This document shows positions 24,824-34,481 of a DNA stretch of 37,874 nucleotides, piece by piece. The position numbers and the translations under genes were made by a program. Position 1 is the first letter of the stretch. Every line of letters begins with the position of its first letter. The stretch is from an uncultured Myxococcales bacterium (lineage in GTDB: Bacteria; Myxococcota_A; Polyangia; Polyangiales; Polyangiaceae), in contig CALFNG010000053.1 in NCBI GenBank assembly GCA_937902985.1, positions 1 through 37,874 on the forward strand, given 5' to 3'. The notes below the pieces were generated by a model. It had not been told where the DNA came from, did no database searches, and was given only the letters and a program-made list of their open reading frames with translations.

Positions 24824-25130
24824 GGCGCGTCCTCGAACAGGCTGCGGGCTGGCTCCCGGCGGTCTTCGGCCCACCGCGCGTTCACATGAGCGCGTTCACG
24901 TGAGCGCGGCGGTTCACTTCGGCTGCGGAGCGCCGTCGGCATTGGGTTGTAAATCCAGCGCTGGGCGGCTGCTCCCGCCCTGGCCGGTGCCCGGGCTTCC
25001 GAGCTCACCGAACCCTTCAAAGCTTTTCGTGAAGGCTTTCCCGGCGTTCGGCCAAAACAGGCAGGCGGGAGCGCGGGCGCCTGGATTTCGGAGGCGGAAT
25101 CGTCGATGACGGAGGAGAGACACCCGAGGG
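24824..25130 (+). promoter_or_regulatory. Intergenic region before module B
   Basis: 307 bases separating the aminotransferase stop from the module B barrel gene. They hold a tandem 14-base repeat (24876-24903) and a GGAGGAGAG stretch shortly before the ATG at 25131. No convincing -10/-35 pair or terminator is seen. It presumably contains the module B promoter, with the operon upstream possibly reading through. Confidence 0.35.
24876..24903 (+). repeat. Two tandem 14-base copies of GCGCGTTCACRTGA
   Basis: Copies at 24876-24889 and 24890-24903 differ only at one A/G. The second contains the perfect 8-base palindrome TCACGTGA, and a third partial copy (GCGCGG then GGTTCAC) follows. Spacing is slightly more than one helical turn. 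It could be a regulator binding site ahead of module B; there is no direct proof. Confidence 0.5.
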
Positions 25131-26135
25131 ATGAACGGCGATCGGGCGGGCGGCTGGGGTCGGAGGTACGCGGGCCCGGCTCGTGCGGGTGGCGCCGCCA
25201 TCGCGATCGCACTGGCGGGACGGCCCGTGCGCGCTGAACCGCGCGCATGCGAAGACGGTCGCGTCGACGTGCATGGCGCGCCCAGCCTGCGCTGGAGCGC
25301 TGCGATCGGCCGCGCGTGCGAGGAGCTGGCGAGTCTGACGGATAGCGATCGCTCGGCGCGCGTGATTGTCATGCCGGTGGACGACGATCTGATCCTCGAG
25401 GCGACGCTCGCCGACGGACGCTCCACACTGAGGCGGATCAAGAGCCCCGGCGCGCTGGCCTCCGCGCTCCGTGCTTTGTTCGAGCTGCCGATCGAAACGG
25501 CTGCGCCTGCGCCTGCGCCTGCGCCTGCGCCTGCGCCTGCGCCCGCGCCTGCGTCCGCGTCCGCGTCCGCGCCTGCATCCGCATCCGCGTCTGCGTCCAC
25601 GACTGAGACCGCGGCTGAGCCTTCGCCCAAGCTGGGGTTCGACCTCGGGGGTTCGGCCGCAACGCGGCTCGCGGGACCCGGTCCGTACTACTCGGTCGGT
25701 CTTTCGGGCTTCGCGCAGCTCGAGGTCGGGCCCTGGGGTCTCGGCGCGGATGCCCGATGGGAATCGTTTCAGTGGGCGGGGGGCACCGGACCGGATCTCG
25801 AGATGGCGACGCTGGCTCTCGGTCTCACGATCGCGCGTCGCTTTCGGTGCCGACTCGGCGACCTCGACGCGGGCGTATCCCCGCGCCTCGTGGCGGAGAC
25901 CCAGAGCGATTCGGTGGCGATCGGCGAGAATACGCTCGCGACCACCGACATCCGCGGGGCCCTGTTCCTGCGGGCTGCGCTCGGCCATGCCCGGCCGTTT
26001 CGCGCGCTGGTCGAGGTCGACGCGGAGCTGTCTCCCAATCGTGTTCGCCGGAGCTACCGGCTCGATCCGGGTCTGCCCGCCCTTCCCGCCTGGAGCGCGG
26101 GCCTCGCGGTCGGATTCGCTTGGGCCGAGCCGTGA
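25131..26135 (+). CDS. Secreted protein with Ala-Pro/Ala-Ser repeat linker and beta-barrel-like domain (module B)
   Basis: A 334-residue paralogue in layout of the protein at 16901-17893. It has a short N-terminus with a hydrophobic signal segment (GGAAIAIALAGRPVRAEP), a periplasmic domain (about 38-118, including ARVIVMPVDDDLILEATLADGR), a linker of alternating Ala-Pro then Ala-Ser (about 125-156), and about 165 residues of strand-like sequence ending in PALPAWSAGLAVGFAWAEP. A small outer-membrane barrel is suggested. It is the first gene of module B, and its stop overlaps the sigma-factor start as GTGA. Function unknown; a surface or envelope sensing role is inferred from its constant linkage to a sigma/anti-sigma pair. 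Confidence 0.75.
   Translation: MNGDRAGGWGRRYAGPARAGGAAIAIALAGRPVRAEPRACEDGRVDVHGAPSLRWSAAIGRACEELASLTDSDRSARVIVMPVDDDLILEATLADGRSTLRRIKSPGALASALRALFELPIETAAPAPAPAPAPAPAPAPASASASAPASASASASTTETAAEPSPKLGFDLGGSAATRLAGPGPYYSVGLSGFAQLEVGPWGLGADARWESFQWAGGTGPDLEMATLALGLTIARRFRCRLGDLDAGVSPRLVAETQSDSVAIGENTLATTDIRGALFLRAALGHARPFRALVEVDAELSPNRVRRSYRLDPGLPALPAWSAGLAVGFAWAEP
25503..25598 (+). repeat. Hexanucleotide tandem repeat inside the module B barrel gene
   Basis: Sixteen consecutive 6-base units: eight close to GCGCCT (one GCGCCC) followed by eight variants such as GCGTCC and GCATCC. They code for Ala-Pro then Ala-Ser dipeptides. Because the unit is two codons, slippage would change linker length without breaking the frame. 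Confidence 0.9.
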
Positions 26136-26722
26136 AGGCGTCCACGCTGCAACGCGACGCGAAGGACCGGCAGGGTCGCAACGTCATTGCGATCGCGTCC
26201 GCCTCGCCCGACGCCGACGCGCTACGGCGGGTGGCGGAGGGAGACGTCGAGGCCATGGGCGACGTCTACGATCGCCACGTGCAGGCCCTCCTTCGATTCG
26301 CGACGCGCGCCGTGGGCGCCGGCGACGCGGAAGACATCGTGCAATCGACGTTCGTTCGAGCGGTCAAGATGGCGCGGACGTACGACGACCGCGGCGCGAG
26401 CGGGCGCCCCTGGCTCTTCGGTATCGCGGTGCGCCTCATCCAGGAGCGCCGGCGAACCTTGGCGCGCTTCGGGCGCGCGCTCCTCCGTCTCCGCGGGGCC
26501 ACCTCCACCCCGTGGATGACTCCCCGAGTCCATCCCCTGGATATCGAGAAGGGGCTCGCCCGGCTCTCCGAGGCGAAGCGCGTGGTCATCGTCCTCGCCG
26601 AGGTCGAGGGCTTCAGCTGCGAAGAGATCGCGCGCGCGCTCGAGGTGCCCGTCGGGACCGTATGGACCCGTCTGCACCACGCGCGGCGAGACCTTCGCAA
26701 ATACTACGGAGGGAGCCCGTGA
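26132..26722 (+). CDS. ECF-type sigma-70 family sigma factor (module B)
   Basis: A 196-residue sigma factor, nearly the same length as its counterpart in module A. Region 2 lies at about 35-100 (GDVYDRHVQALLRFA, DAEDIVQSTFVRAV) and region 4 at about 135-188 (LSEAKRVVIVLAEVEGFSCEEIA, PVGTVWTRLHHARRDL). The GTG at 26132 is chosen because it overlaps the barrel stop as GTGA, exactly as in module A. The frame is open further upstream only by chance. Its stop overlaps the anti-sigma start, again as GTGA, with GGAGGG a few bases earlier. Target promoters unknown. Confidence 0.92.
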   Translation: MKASTLQRDAKDRQGRNVIAIASASPDADALRRVAEGDVEAMGDVYDRHVQALLRFATRAVGAGDAEDIVQSTFVRAVKMARTYDDRGASGRPWLFGIAVRLIQERRRTLARFGRALLRLRGATSTPWMTPRVHPLDIEKGLARLSEAKRVVIVLAEVEGFSCEEIARALEVPVGTVWTRLHHARRDLRKYYGGSP

Positions 26723-27723
26723 CGGTGGCCGGGTGTTCTCGAGCCTGGAAGGTCGAAGCGGCGCGAGACGGGCGCCTCGGTGCCGAGGCTCGCGCGCGCC
26801 TGCTCCGTCACCTCGAGCATTGCCCTTCGTGTGCTCGAGAGGCCCACGATCTCGAAGCGCTGGCAGAGCGGCTCCGCGCGCTGCCCGAGCCCACGATCGA
26901 CGAGGTCTCCGTGCGAAGGCTGAAGCGGCGCGTGCTTCACGCGCTCGACCGCCATCGGTCCGCGTCGACCAGGCAAGCGGGGCGGTGGCTAGGGCTTGCC
27001 CTTGCCGGCGCGACGTGTGCGGGCGTTCTCTGCGTGGTTGCTGCGCGATCGCGCGGGCCCCATGAACCGTCGGAGCCCCTGGTCGAGGTCGTGCCCGATC
27101 CCGGCGCCCGCTGGGCGACGCACACCGATCACGACGTGAAGCGGATCGATCTCGAGAGCGGAACGCTGCACATTCGAATCGAGCACCACGGGGGCGATCG
27201 CCTCGTCGTCGTGGGCCTTCCAGACGGCGAGATCAACGACATCGGGACGACGTTCTCGGTCACCGTGGCCTTCCAGCGCACGCGCCGGGTGGGCGTCGAC
27301 CAGGGGCGGATCTCGCTGCGGCTGCGAGATGGCGTCGCGGCGCAGCTCACCGCAGGCGAGACGTGGGAGCCGACGTGGGAACCAAACGCCGGTGAAGAAG
27401 CGTCGAGCGCCGCGCCGGCGATGAAGGAAGTGCGCCCGCGCGCGGAGGCCGAGACGCCCGTGACCCTTGCGCCGCCGCCCCGCACGAAGCCCCCTTCATT
27501 GCGATCAGGCACGCTGCAGACGAAGCCGACGGCGTCTGCGTCGCCGGAGGCCACGAACGAGGAAGATCAAGCCTACCTCGAGGTGTTGAGGCTGCTTCGC
27601 GCGGGCGACGTCGCGAGCGCGCGCACCGCGGCGAGGGACTACATGCTTGCTTTTCCGAACGGCTTCCGAGCGCCCGAGCTCCGCCGGCTCCTGGCGGCCC
27701 CACCGCCGCGTGGTGCGCTCTGA
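26719..27723 (+). CDS. FecR-type anti-sigma factor with zinc finger (module B)
   Basis: A 334-residue membrane protein. The zinc-finger residues Cys6, His31, Cys35 and Cys38 (HLEHCPSC), as well as Trp10 and DGRLG, have exactly the same positions as in the module A protein. A membrane helix lies at about 84-106. The FecR domain follows (about 140-225: IDLESGTLHIRIEHHGG, LPDGEINDIGTTFSVTV, VGVDQGRISLRL), then a Pro/Thr/Ala-rich spacer and a short TPR-like end (YLEVLRLLRAGDVASARTA). The helical repeat part is much shorter than in module A, so the two have diverged at the periplasmic end, where the signal is probably sensed. It starts at a GTG with a strong GGAGGG site. Confidence 0.9.
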   Translation: MTVAGCSRAWKVEAARDGRLGAEARARLLRHLEHCPSCAREAHDLEALAERLRALPEPTIDEVSVRRLKRRVLHALDRHRSASTRQAGRWLGLALAGATCAGVLCVVAARSRGPHEPSEPLVEVVPDPGARWATHTDHDVKRIDLESGTLHIRIEHHGGDRLVVVGLPDGEINDIGTTFSVTVAFQRTRRVGVDQGRISLRLRDGVAAQLTAGETWEPTWEPNAGEEASSAAPAMKEVRPRAEAETPVTLAPPPRTKPPSLRSGTLQTKPTASASPEATNEEDQAYLEVLRLLRAGDVASARTAARDYMLAFPNGFRAPELRRLLAAPPPRGAL

Positions 27724-27729
27724 TCGCGA

Positions 27730-28374
27730 TCAGGGCTCGTGGCCGCCCGGACAGAACTCCGCGTCGAACTTCCCACTCAGCTGACTTCCGTCGAAATCTA
27801 GGGCGAAGCGACCGGTCGCCGAGGCCGACGGCGAGAGCGTATCGAGGGCGACCCAGCCCCCACGCGCTTGCGCCCCCTCGGTGCGCTGGCCGACGAGGGT
27901 TCTCGTACACTCGACAGCGGCTACGCGTCGCGAGGTCGCAGGTTCCACGCCCACGGCGAAGCTCCCGGGAGTCTTGCCGAAGACCTTGAGCTCCAGCACC
28001 GTGGCTCCGCTGGTGATGGCGCGGTCCCAACCCGAGAACGAGAGGTCGAGGCACGTCACGGGCTTCGAGATCAGGTAGATCACCGTCGTCGCGTTCGAAT
28101 CGGGCGCCTCGATGACGAACGCGCTCGCCACGTGAGCGAGCGGCACGCCGCACGCCGATCCCCTCACGGCGTTCTCTGCCTTCTCGCCTTCGCCCTCGAA
28201 CCATGCGGGCGCCGCGGACATCGACCTCGCGTCGGGCGACCGAACGACCGGGGCGTCAGGCCCCGCGCTCGCGGCGACTCGGGCCCTGCGAGTCAGAAGG
28301 GCGAGGATCGCGCAGACCACGAGGCGCCGCCCGAGGCGCGTCAGTTTCACCGATCGCGAGAGTGTGGCGTGCAT
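27730..28374 (-). CDS. Secreted protein of unknown function
   Basis: A 214-residue product from the ATG at 28374. An earlier in-frame start at 28479 is disfavoured because the sequence from 28374 gives a normal signal peptide: a basic start (SVKLTRLGRR), a hydrophobic core (LVVCAILALL) and cleavage near AASAG. The mature part has four or five Cys and a beta-rich middle (FVIEAPDSNATTVIYLI, then CLDLSFSGWDRA, VLELKVFGKTPGSFAVGVE) ending in DFDGSQLSGKFDAEFC. It resembles small Cys-containing secreted or lipoprotein-like proteins of myxobacteria, but no family can be named. It converges on the module B anti-sigma gene with only 6 bases between the stops. Confidence 0.65.
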   Translation of the reverse strand: MHATLSRSVKLTRLGRRLVVCAILALLTRRARVAASAGPDAPVVRSPDARSMSAAPAWFEGEGEKAENAVRGSACGVPLAHVASAFVIEAPDSNATTVIYLISKPVTCLDLSFSGWDRAITSGATVLELKVFGKTPGSFAVGVEPATSRRVAAVECTRTLVGQRTEGAQARGGWVALDTLSPSASATGRFALDFDGSQLSGKFDAEFCPGGHEP

Positions 28375-28430
28375 CGTACACCGCAGGTTTATTCGCTCGA
28401 GAGCGCCGATTCCTTCAACGCGCGCCCGCG

Positions 28431-28457
28431 AAAAAAAGCTCGGCCGGCATCGACCGA
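28431..28457 (-). terminator. Terminator-like hairpin in the leader of the 27730-28374 gene
   Basis: On the minus strand TCGGTCG pairs with CGGCCGA over an ATGC loop (7 bp including one G-T pair), then GC and seven T. It is a textbook intrinsic terminator shape, but it lies 57 bases upstream of the ATG at 28374 with no obvious minus-strand gene before it. It may be an attenuator or may block antisense reading from the right. Confidence 0.5.
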
Positions 28458-28556
28458 CTGACGCCCTGAGCTCGGCCACTCGAACGACGCGGCGCCATCG
28501 CGCCCGCCGGCGCGAGGATTCGCACGCCGATCTCCCGTTCGCTATAGAACGCGGCC

Positions 28557-29348
28557 ATGAATCGCCCGATTCACCGGGGTACTCACGCTGATGACGGCGA
28601 CGCGCCGAGCAAGGTGCCCCCGGCGACCCTTGCCTTCTGGGTCGTCAAGATTCTCGCCACGACCCTCGGCGAGACCGGCGGTGACGCGCTGTCGATGACG
28701 CTGGAGCTCGGATACGCCGTCAGCACGCTCGTCGTCCTCGCGTTCTTCGGCATTGCCGTAGCCGTTCAAGTAAGAGCGAGACGCTACAACGCCGCTTTCT
28801 ACTGGGCCGTCGTCGTCGCCACGACGACCGTCGGGACGACGACCTCCGACTATTTCGATCGAACGCTCGGCCTCGGCTACGTCAAGTCGTCGCTCATCCT
28901 CTTGTGCGCGGTCGTCGCCGTGCTCGCCGTGTGGCACCGATCGACCGGCCAGATCGCGGTCGACCACATCACGACGAAGAAGCACGAGACCTTCTACTGG
29001 CTCACGATCCTGGTCTCGAACACGCTCGGAACGGCCCTGGGCGACTTCGTCGCCACCTCGACGGGACTCGGTTTCGAGCGAGGCGCCCTGGTGTTCGCGG
29101 GCCTGATCGCGCTCGTGGCCCTGGCGCATGCCTTCACCCGGTGGCCACCGAGCACGCTCTTCTGGGCCGCCTATGTCTTGACCCGGCCTCTCGGAGCGAC
29201 GCTGGGCGACACCCTCACCAAGCCGACCGACGACGGCGGCCTCGCCCTCGGCCGCATCAGTTCATCGCTCGTGATGGCAGGCGCCATGATCGGCGTGATC
29301 GCGCTCACGTCGCTGCGAAGTGGGCGGGGCTCCTCGAAGGGTCCGTAG
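28557..29348 (+). CDS. DUF347-repeat membrane protein (COG4705 type)
   Basis: A 263-residue integral membrane protein with about eight helices arranged as four repeats. Each repeat begins with a polar, Thr/Gly/Asp motif: KILATTLGETGGD, VATTTVGTTTSDYFDR, VSNTLGTALGDF and LTRPLGATLGDTLTKP. This is the DUF347 repeat of COG4705 uncharacterised membrane proteins. Conserved Asp and Thr inside membrane helices suggest ion or small-solute transport, but the substrate is unknown. The first 25 residues are a hydrophilic cytoplasmic tail. A TATAGA lies only about 15 bases before the ATG, so a very short leader is possible. Confidence 0.85.
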   Translation: MNRPIHRGTHADDGDAPSKVPPATLAFWVVKILATTLGETGGDALSMTLELGYAVSTLVVLAFFGIAVAVQVRARRYNAAFYWAVVVATTTVGTTTSDYFDRTLGLGYVKSSLILLCAVVAVLAVWHRSTGQIAVDHITTKKHETFYWLTILVSNTLGTALGDFVATSTGLGFERGALVFAGLIALVALAHAFTRWPPSTLFWAAYVLTRPLGATLGDTLTKPTDDGGLALGRISSSLVMAGAMIGVIALTSLRSGRGSSKGP

Positions 29349-29375
29349 GGGCGGTCGGGCGACGCCCGCTGGTCG

Positions 29376-29655
29376 TTGACGCCAGCGCTGTTCCACCGGA
29401 AAAAGGCCATGCAGATGGCACCGGCGAAGAACTTCGTCCTCGACGCCGATCGCGACGCCGCCGTCGTCGAACGCGACGTCGCCAGGGGGTCGAGCGTGAC
29501 CCAATCCACGGGAGCGCGCCCCTACGCCGTGGCCAACGTCGAAGACATCTCGGGCCGCAAGCACCTGGAGGAAGAGCTCCGCGATCGCGGTCGACCTGAT
29601 TCGCGAACTCGGCGATGCGTCGATCGAATCGCTGCTGCGCGACCGCGGGCGTTGA
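29376..29655 (+). pseudogene. Fragment of a PAS/sensor-kinase-like gene
   Basis: Within the 310 bases between the membrane protein and the dienelactone hydrolase, one frame reads ARPYAVANVEDISGRKHLEEE, followed by LRDRG. That is the characteristic end of a PAS/PAC domain and the coiled-coil linker that precedes a histidine kinase core. Directly after this a second frame reads AIAVDLIRELGDASIESLLRD and stops at 29655. No kinase domain follows and no good start precedes it. It is best read as debris of one or two signalling genes joined out of frame. Confidence 0.45.
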
Positions 29656-29659
29656 CCCC

Positions 29660-30445
29660 TCAGTGCCGCGCCTCGGCCACGGCGATCGACGGCTCGGCCG
29701 GCGCGTCGCCCTCGCCGAGCTTGCGCGCGAAGAGGTCGATCACCATGCGATAGCCCGTGAGGGCGAGCGCGGGGTCGTAGCGAGGGCCCTCGTCGCGCAA
29801 GAACGCGTGCTGCCCGTTCCACTCGTGCCAGGTGAACCGCACCCCGGCCTCGTTCATTCGCGCATAGATGCGCGCGCGCCCTTCGGCCGGGACGTGGGGG
29901 TCTTGGCGGCCCCAGACCATGAGCATCTCTCCGCGGAGCTCGCCCGTTCGGGCCAGGCTGTCGTCGCCGCCCAGCCCGAGGCTCCCCTTGTGGATGTCGG
30001 TCGCGTAGAAGCATGCCCCCGCGAGTACCTGCGGGTTCATCGCGGCGCGGTATGCGAGGTGACCGCCGATGCAGATGCCCATCACCCCGAGCTTGCCCGT
30101 GCAGTGGGGCGAGCCTTCGAGGTAGGCGAGCGCCGCGCGCGCGTCCGCGTCGTACGCGGATACCGGCTTCCCGACCTTGTCCTTGTTCCCCTGGTCGGCC
30201 CCGGCCTGGTCATAAGCGAGCTCGGCCCCGGCGAGCTCGAGCTCGTGGAAGATCTCGGGCACCGCCACCACGAAGCCATGCCCGGCGAGAAGGGCCGCCG
30301 TTCGCTTGATGGGGCCGGTGTGCTGGAAGATCTCGGAGAAGAGGACGACGCCCGGATAGCGGCCCTTCGCGACGGGGCGAGCCACGTACGTGCGCATCGG
30401 CCCCGCAGGCGTCGCGAGGTCGCTCTGCTCTTCTTGAAGGATCAT
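29660..30445 (-). CDS. Dienelactone hydrolase family protein
   Basis: A 261-residue alpha/beta hydrolase. The triad is visible: nucleophile Cys125 in GICIGGH, Asp182 in GRQDPHVP and His213 in GQHAFLR, together with Glu38 in SEIF, which in dienelactone hydrolase holds the Cys inactive until substrate binds. The ATG at 30445 is chosen over a start 96 bases earlier because GAGGAG lies just before it and the domain begins at once (LATPAGPMRTYVARP). Cytoplasmic; substrates of bacterial members range from dienelactones to other esters, so the reaction is not fixed by sequence. No aromatic-degradation genes are nearby. Confidence 0.9.
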   Translation of the reverse strand: MILQEEQSDLATPAGPMRTYVARPVAKGRYPGVVLFSEIFQHTGPIKRTAALLAGHGFVVAVPEIFHELELAGAELAYDQAGADQGNKDKVGKPVSAYDADARAALAYLEGSPHCTGKLGVMGICIGGHLAYRAAMNPQVLAGACFYATDIHKGSLGLGGDDSLARTGELRGEMLMVWGRQDPHVPAEGRARIYARMNEAGVRFTWHEWNGQHAFLRDEGPRYDPALALTGYRMVIDLFARKLGEGDAPAEPSIAVAEARH

Positions 30446-30565
30446 TGAATCTCCTCGATGAGGCCCGTTGGAGGCGCGGTCCGAGCCTACCATCGGGCCG
30501 TCGCCCGTGTGGCGAACGGCCGCGCGTGTAGTCGAGCCCATGCGGCCTTCAGTTCGGCCCGCGAG

Positions 30566-30994
30566 TCAAGGCATCGACACCGACGGCGACCGGCGCGCCG
30601 GCCCCTTGTCACGGCGGTCCGGCGAGGCGAGCCAACCGACGAGCTCGACCAGGGCAAGAGGCTCGTAAGGCTTCGTCATGTACGCGCTGAAGCCCGCCGA
30701 GAACGCGCGCTCCTTGTCCGACGAATACTTGAGCGCGCTGACGGCGATCGCCGGAACGCCTTGCAGCTCGGGCTGGCACCGGATCGCCGAAAGAAGATCG
30801 ACGCCGTCCATCTCGGGCATCGAGATGTCGAGAAGGAGCACGTCGGGCGTCCACCCCGAGAGAAGCTGAAGCGCGGCCTTCGCGCTCAGCGCCGTGCGCA
30901 CCGTGGCCCCGGCGTCGGCGATCAGGAACTCGAGGACGTCGACGTTGTCGGCGTCGTCGTCCACGACGAGCACCAGGGTCCCTGCGAGCGGCAC
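30566..30994 (-). CDS. Single-domain response regulator
   Basis: A 142-residue receiver domain with no output domain: acidic pocket Asp12-Asp14, phosphorylation site Asp56 (LLLDISMPEMDG), Ser86 in the Thr/Ser switch position and Lys108 (MTKPYEP). It starts at a GTG; the frame is open upstream for about 28 codons after an in-frame stop, but without another start codon. The last 20 residues are a basic tail. It may relay phosphate between kinases in the CheY/DivK manner. The histidine kinase is not encoded nearby, apart from a PAS fragment at 29376-29655. The 84 bases to the next upstream gene allow co-transcription. Confidence 0.9.
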   Translation of the reverse strand: MPLAGTLVLVVDDDADNVDVLEFLIADAGATVRTALSAKAALQLLSGWTPDVLLLDISMPEMDGVDLLSAIRCQPELQGVPAIAVSALKYSSDKERAFSAGFSAYMTKPYEPLALVELVGWLASPDRRDKGPARRSPSVSMP

Positions 30995-31078
30995 CGACGT
31001 GCTGTAGGTCCTCGAGACCAGCAGGTCAAACGCGGGCGGACCGGCCGTGATGGCGACGTGACCGACCGTCGTCCAACG

Positions 31079-31363
31079 TCAGTCGTCGTCGGACGCGAGC
31101 GCCACCAGCTCCGCCGCGACGTCGAAGGCGGCCACGTCTTCGAAAACCGGCCCGATCTCTCCGGTTCCGCGCTGTACGACCGCGAGCGAGCACGCCGTGC
31201 CGCGCCAGGTCCGACCGTGCCGGTCCGTGAGATCGATGATCTCGCCCCGAAGCAGCCGACGCGCCAGCGAGAAGACGCGCGAGTGCCGCGTCTCTTGCAG
31301 TCGCCAGCGAGCACGCGAAGTCGGCGACTCCAAGGAGAAGCCCGGCCTCTGTTCGATCGTCAA
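31079..31363 (-). CDS. Hypothetical 94-residue protein
   Basis: An open frame with strong G/C third-position preference, starting at a TTG preceded by GGGGGGA at good distance. The product has a basic N-terminal half (RARWRLQETRHSRVFSLARRL), a strand-like middle (GEIIDLTDRHGRTWRGTA) and an acidic end (VAAELVALASDDD). The middle resembles small ligand-binding or regulatory domains, but no family is recognised. It lies upstream of, and in the same frame as, the response-regulator gene, separated by a stop and 84 bases, so it may be a partner in signalling. Confidence 0.6.
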   Translation of the reverse strand: MTIEQRPGFSLESPTSRARWRLQETRHSRVFSLARRLLRGEIIDLTDRHGRTWRGTACSLAVVQRGTGEIGPVFEDVAAFDVAAELVALASDDD

Positions 31364-31568
31364 ACGTTCCCCCCCTAGCGGCGAACTCCGCTTACTGTTG
31401 CAGAATGCACCGGGTTCGCCGGTAACGCACGAGGGAATCTTACCTCGCGCGCGAGGCAGACGCTGCCGATCGGGTGAAGCGATTGTAAGCTCCGGCCTTC
31501 GATCTCCGACCCCGGAGCCGGGTGACCGCTCACCCGCCGTGCACCGCCCTGCGAACGGTCGCGCGGGG

Positions 31569-31955
31569 TCAGGGCCGGGAGACGGACACGTCGCACGCCA
31601 TCAAGTCATGGACGCTGGTCGTGCTTCGAAAGCACGTCGAGTCGATGTACTTGATGTGAGGCACGCAATCGGCGGTGATCCACGCGCCGCTCTCGACGCC
31701 CCGGAGAACGTCGCTGCACCAGCCTTCGACGCGCGCCGAGCGCTCGTTCGGGCGGTTCTCGCAAGCGTCCGCTAGCCACTGGCCGAGGGACTTGCATTCG
31801 GTCAGGTCGAGAGGGCGACCCGCGTTGTTCGCCGGCTGCGCGGCCGTCACTCCCGAGGGCGTGGCCGGGGGTTCTGCGGGGACCCCTCCACCCGCGCATG
31901 CGGGCATGCTGGCAAACGCGGACGCGAGCAGCAGCGCGGAGAGGTTGGCCTTCAT
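31569..31955 (-). CDS. Small Cys-rich lipoprotein
   Basis: 128 residues beginning with a lipoprotein signal: two-charge start MKAN, hydrophobic LSALLLASAFAS, and a lipobox-like MPAC with Cys20, followed by Gly-rich tether. The mature part has six further Cys (ECKSL, DACENRP, WCSDV, DCVPH, TCFRS, ACDVS), probably paired in disulfides in the periplasm. No family is recognised; many such lipoproteins occur in myxobacteria. It is followed by nothing identifiable to 31364 (205 bases with two small hairpins lacking U tracts). Confidence 0.7.
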   Translation of the reverse strand: MKANLSALLLASAFASMPACAGGGVPAEPPATPSGVTAAQPANNAGRPLDLTECKSLGQWLADACENRPNERSARVEGWCSDVLRGVESGAWITADCVPHIKYIDSTCFRSTTSVHDLMACDVSVSRP

Positions 31956-32039
31956 GCGCTTTTCGTAGCACTTCGCGGCGCGCTCGGTCGCGATTCCGTC
32001 GGCATCGCAATCTGCGAGGTGTCACATCCCGATGTCCCG

Positions 32040-32068
32040 AAAAAAAGATGCCCGTCCCGCCGGAGGGG
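32040..32068 (-). terminator. Likely terminator of the SNF2 helicase gene
   Basis: Reading the minus strand, CCCC-TCC pairs with GGA-C-GGG over a GGCG loop, with one mismatched pair, followed by CATC and seven T. It lies 16 bases after the helicase stop. The stem is imperfect but the U tract is strong. Confidence 0.45.
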
Positions 32069-32083
32069 GTCACGCGCGGCCTC

Positions 32084-34462
<2,379 letters not shown>

Positions 34463-34481
34463 TGCAAGCTTTGATGATCAT

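Noticed and set aside
24876-24903. CRISPR-like repeat
   Set aside because: Two directly adjacent 14-base copies without spacers; no array and no cas gene in the window.
31520-31535. GGGTGA/TCACCC hairpin as a terminator
   Set aside because: Perfect 6-bp stem but no U tract on either strand and not placed after a gene end.
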